Source: UBA8079 sp965205535 (lineage in GTDB: Bacteria; Pseudomonadota; Alphaproteobacteria; UBA6615). From it: a stretch of DNA of 64,000 nt. The DNA is taken from assembly GCA_965205535.1 (NCBI GenBank), contig CBDBHH010000005.1, positions 3,286,001 to 3,350,000 of the forward strand, given 5' to 3'. Shown here piece after piece: positions 62,152 through 64,000 of the stretch (positions are counted from its first letter, which is position 1; each line of letters starts with the position of its first letter). Made by a program: the position numbers and the translations under genes. Below the pieces are notes generated by a model that worked only from the letters and a program-made list of their open reading frames with translations, searched no databases and had not been told where the DNA came from.

Positions 62152-62916
62152 CTAGGTCCCCGTTTCGCCCTCACGGACCGCTTCGCCGTCTTCCTGGACC
62201 TCTGCCTCGAATTCACCGCCAGCGTGGGCTTCGTCCTCAGGCGCAAGGGGCTCGTCCATTTCCGGATCGGCTTCGTCCTGGCCGGTCATCGAATCAAATG
62301 GAAGCTCGTCTGTTTGCGCCGTCGAGGCATAAATGCTGACGGCCGGCCGTGAATCAATCAGTCCGGCAGACTTGAGCTCCTGGATACCCGGCAGTTCCTT
62401 CACGCTTTCGAGCCCGAAATGGGACAGGAACGTTTCGGTCGTAACCCAGGTCAGTGGTTGGCCCGGAGAATTGCGGCGGCGCCCCGGTTTGATCCAGTTG
62501 GCTTCGAACAGGGCGTCCATGGTGCCTTTGCTCAGGCTGACACCGCGAATTTCCTCGATTTCCGGGCGTGTGACCGGTTGGTGATAGGCGATCACCGCGA
62601 GTGTTTCGTGGGCGGCGCGTGACAAACGGCGTTGAGATTCACGTTCGATCTTGAGCTTGTCGGCCAGGTCGGGTGCGGTGCGGAGCACCCACTTTCCGGC
62701 AACACTGATCAGGTTGATGCCCCGACCGGCATAGAGCCGCTGCAATTCGTCCAGAAGAGCAGGAATATCGGTACCCTTCGGCAACTGGGCCGCGATTGAC
62801 GCCTCGTCGAGAGGTTCCACCGCTGCGAAGAGAACCGCTTCGGCCAGGCGTAACTGCTCAGTGTGTTCGTCCGGTTCCAGTTCAGGATTGATCGTCAAGG
62901 GATTCGCCCCCTTCAT
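62152..62916 (-). CDS. scpB: Segregation and condensation protein B
   Basis: 254 residues from ATG 62916 (in-frame upstream ATGs reach 63012 but overlap scpA more). Two winged-helix domains: AEAVLFAAVEPLDEASIAAQ, LAVIAYHQPVTRPEIEEIRGV, then the second with LGRRRNSPGQP-like GRRRNSPGQPLTWVTT and FLSHFGLESVKELP. Binds ScpA and SMC for chromosome condensation. A long acidic tail is unusual. Overlaps scpA by 35 nt. Confidence 0.93.
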   Translation of the reverse strand: MKGANPLTINPELEPDEHTEQLRLAEAVLFAAVEPLDEASIAAQLPKGTDIPALLDELQRLYAGRGINLISVAGKWVLRTAPDLADKLKIERESQRRLSRAAHETLAVIAYHQPVTRPEIEEIRGVSLSKGTMDALFEANWIKPGRRRNSPGQPLTWVTTETFLSHFGLESVKELPGIQELKSAGLIDSRPAVSIYASTAQTDELPFDSMTGQDEADPEMDEPLAPEDEAHAGGEFEAEVQEDGEAVREGETGT

Positions 62917-63733
62917 TCGCTGGCGTGGGAAGTTCGTCATCGGGTCTGCGTCGGAAGAAAATCGGCCCGAACCTGCCGTCCTGACGGATCTGGGCATGTC
63001 CGTCGCGCACAAGCTCCAGGCTGGCCGCGAACGTCGCGGCGATGGCGGCGCGTTTCGGCAACCCCTCGTGCAGGCCTTCGGGCAGAAAACTCAACAGCGT
63101 GGCCCATTCCGGTGCGTGGCCGAGCACCCCGCGCAGGCGGCCGAGCGCATCATCCATAGAGAACAGCTCGAATTGCTGGATCGTCAGCGTTTCGGCCTTG
63201 CCGCGCCGGTTGATCGCGCCATACGCATCCAGCATCTCGAACAGGGACGCCTCGTAAACCGGATGCGTGATCACACGGATACCCTCCGGCGCGCCACGAT
63301 CAAACACGTCACGGCCCAGCAAGGGGCGTGCAAACAGGGTTTCGGCTGCGGTTCGCATCGCCTCGATCCGCTGCAGCTGATACTGCAAGGCGGCGGCCAT
63401 CTCGGCGGCCGTCGGTTCGTCTTCGCTTTCCTCGCTGGGCAGCAACAGCCGGGATTTCAAATAGGCGAGCCACGCCGCCATGACGAGATAGTCGGCGGCA
63501 ATTTCCAGGCGCAACTGACGGGCCGACTGGATGAATTCGAGATACTGCTCGGCGAGCGCCAGGACCGATATCTTCGTGAGATCGACCTTCTGGTCTCGCG
63601 CCAGTGCCAATAGCAGATCCAGCGGCCCCTCGAATCCCTCGAGATTAACGACGAGCGCGTGCTCGGACGCTTCGACCTGCCCGGCCTGATGGTCCGGCAC
63701 CGGTTGTTCGAAGTTCTCGCTGGTTTCGCTCAT
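62882..63733 (-). CDS. scpA: Segregation and condensation protein A
   Basis: 283 residues. NLEGFEGPLDLLLALARDQK opening is the family signature (kleisin). Internal region EYLEFIQSARQLRLEIAADYLVMAAWLAYLKSRLLLP and a C-terminal winged helix follow. Connects SMC and ScpB. scpB starts inside its 3' end, and its ATG overlaps the M50 gene stop by 4 nt. Confidence 0.95.
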   Translation of the reverse strand: MSETSENFEQPVPDHQAGQVEASEHALVVNLEGFEGPLDLLLALARDQKVDLTKISVLALAEQYLEFIQSARQLRLEIAADYLVMAAWLAYLKSRLLLPSEESEDEPTAAEMAAALQYQLQRIEAMRTAAETLFARPLLGRDVFDRGAPEGIRVITHPVYEASLFEMLDAYGAINRRGKAETLTIQQFELFSMDDALGRLRGVLGHAPEWATLLSFLPEGLHEGLPKRAAIAATFAASLELVRDGHAQIRQDGRFGPIFFRRRPDDELPTPANEGGESLDDQS

Positions 63734-64000
63734 ATCAGGCCGACGCCATGCAGTAGGATCCCACGCAGGAATTCAAGCGGTCCGAGAACGAGCCAACGAA
63801 AAATGTTGAGGTCGGTCCCAAGCTGCCGCCCGAGTATCGGCAGAATAAAGATCAGCCCGATCAGAATAAACAAACCGTAGCGCTCGAGCCGCGCGAGCTG
63901 GATGGCAAGCGGTCGCGGCAGGATACCGACCGCCACCCGGCCGCCATCCAAAGGCGGCAGCGGCATCATGTTAAATATCGCCAGCAACAGGTTGATATTT
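63730..64000 (-). CDS. M50 site-2-type metalloprotease, partial at its 5' end
   Basis: C-terminal part of about 89 residues, truncated by the right edge. The NxxPxPPLDGGR segment (NMMPLPPLDGGRVAVG) holds the Asp zinc ligand of site-2 proteases, with two later membrane segments (LFILIGLIFILPIL and WLVLGPLEFLRGILL). The HExxH motif is beyond the window. Known neighbours of scpA in Alphaproteobacteria. Confidence 0.85.
   Translation of the reverse strand, partial: NINLLLAIFNMMPLPPLDGGRVAVGILPRPLAIQLARLERYGLFILIGLIFILPILGRQLGTDLNIFRWLVLGPLEFLRGILLHGVGLI

Overview
The window looks like a chromosomal segment of a GC-rich alphaproteobacterium, probably of the Rhodospirillales type. The evidence is gene order. 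On the minus strand, reading from high to low coordinates, run M50 protease - scpA - scpB - (ABC ATPase) - tatA - tatB - tatC - serS - surE - pcm - LysM/M23 peptidase, and after a divergent DUF815 ATPase, yajC - secD - secF - Mth938-like - squalene-synthase-like. sdhE/mfd beside recG/DUF502, gyrA-coaD-cyclophilin, and divergent ssb/uvrA are also usual for that class. Both window edges cut genes: a glucosaminidase-like tail at the left and an M50 protease at the right.

Layout. 1-3 kb: arsenate reductase with an aquaporin, a NIPSNAP protein and a DsbA-family oxidoreductase. 3-10 kb: mfd, sdhE, recG, DUF502. 10-16.5 kb: a type I secretion locus (HlyD adaptor plus two ABC proteins, overlapping genes) divergent from a small RTX protein that is probably its substrate; one ABC gene carries a single-base frameshift. 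16.6-20.7 kb: two tRNA-Leu genes, a universal stress protein, an epoxide-hydrolase-like protein and hypotheticals. 20.7-23.6 kb: an accessory block with an IS1595/ISXO2-type transposase overlapped by a P63C-domain gene, an AT-rich lipoprotein gene and a short ORF. 23.8-32 kb: VanZ, MORN, MFS, RhlE helicase, dehydrogenase/kinase pair, hydrolase/cupin pair, tRNA-Lys. 32-41 kb: cyclophilin, coaD, gyrA, NfeD/stomatin, ssb, uvrA. 41-50 kb: small-molecule and accessory genes, including paired DUF1330 genes around an extragenic hairpin repeat, a luciferase-like oxidoreductase, trmFO, an AbiJ-like abortive-infection candidate, a TehB-like methyltransferase, paired VOC proteins, and an IclR regulator divergent from a cupin gene broken by an in-frame TGA. 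50-64 kb: a 31-residue membrane ORF, a PuuD-like membrane protein, then the Sec, Tat, envelope and ScpAB genes.

The most notable points are the transposase/P63C/lipoprotein/short-ORF overlapping block, the AbiJ-like gene, the two-ABC type I secretion locus with its palindrome and frameshift, the nonsense-interrupted cupin with an IclR-type operator, and the unlisted 31-residue ORF. No CRISPR array, rRNA, prophage or replication origin was seen. All functional statements come from reading motifs and gene context; no database search was run.
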